Shown one piece after another: positions 63,889 to 64,000 of a stretch of DNA of 64,000 bases; within the stretch, counting starts at the first letter, position 1; each line of letters opens with the position of its first letter. Both the position numbers and the translations under genes were made by a program. The notes beneath the pieces are model-generated. The model was not told the origin of the DNA. It ran no database searches and saw only the letters and a program-made list of their open reading frames with translations. The DNA lies in assembly GCA_019240125.1 (NCBI GenBank), contig JAFAYW010000107.1, positions 79,299-143,298 on the forward strand, written 5' to 3'. This stretch comes from Alphaproteobacteria bacterium. Lineage in GTDB: Bacteria; Pseudomonadota; Alphaproteobacteria; ATCC43930; CGMCC-115725.

Positions 63889-64000
63889 ACGAGAACCTCG
63901 ACTGCCGCCACAATGCCGGAAGTGAACCCGCGTTTCGTGGCCCGTTACGGTTACGCCGGTGCCGAGCGCCGCAACTTGCAGAAACTGTGCCGGCGAGAGC

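Noticed and set aside
63913..64000. Plus-strand ATG frame running off the right edge
   Set aside because: Only 29 codons are visible and the opposite strand is also open, so neither can be supported.

Overview
The window carries a complete purple-bacterial photosynthesis gene cluster. It is GC-rich, dense in operons, and contains bacteriochlorophyll (bch), carotenoid (crt), reaction-centre (puf/puh) and regulatory genes, with a red-type Calvin-cycle (cbb) operon embedded in it. The gene set (LhaA, PuhABCE, AcsF, PpsR/AerR, BphP next to a second PpsR, CbbX with form I red-type Rubisco) points to an alphaproteobacterium. The ppsR2-bphP pair resembles the arrangement described for photosynthetic Bradyrhizobium and Rhodopseudomonas, but I cannot fix the family from sequence alone.

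Layout. (1) 1-13618, minus strand: one long operon bchF-N-B-H-L-M-lhaA-puhA-puhB-puhC-acsF-puhE. It makes Mg-porphyrins and chlorophyllide and assembles the LH1-RC core. puhE runs off the left edge. (2) 13965-19799, plus: aerR, ppsR1, bchG, a PucC-family transporter and bchP. (3) 19883-24007, plus: cytochrome c2, a cysteine-free second PpsR and a kinase-less bacteriophytochrome. (4) 24021-32247: cbbR, divergent from cbbL-S-X-Y-F-P and a malate synthase. (5) 32373-35148: a three-haem cytochrome c, an FNT-family channel and a small unknown membrane protein. (6) 35258-40163: bchI-D, an extra alpha/beta hydrolase, and bchO. (7) 40213-47528: crtI-B plus a 48-residue protein, convergent crtC/crtD, then crtE-F. 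(8) 47598-55953: the superoperon bchC-X-Y-Z-pufB-A-L-M-C. (9) 56171 to the right end, minus: a cell-surface glycan locus (gmd, methyltransferase, two glycosyltransferases, TPR protein).

How it works together. BchIDH and BchM followed by AcsF make divinyl-protochlorophyllide using O2. BchLNB, BchF, BchXYZ, BchC, BchG and BchP lead to bacteriochlorophyll a. CrtE/B/I/C/D/F without CrtA fits the spirilloxanthin series. PufLM-PuhA with LH1 (PufBA) and tetrahaem PufC form the core complex, fed by cytochrome c2. Perfect or near-perfect TGT-N12-ACA PpsR boxes lie before bchF/aerR, bchI and its divergent small gene, crtI, crtD/crtE and bchC. Two of these overlap the stop codon of the preceding gene. 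The cbb operon has no such box but has a CbbR-type T-N11-A palindrome, so carbon fixation and pigment synthesis appear to be wired to different regulators although interleaved.

I saw no tRNA, rRNA, CRISPR array or insertion sequence.
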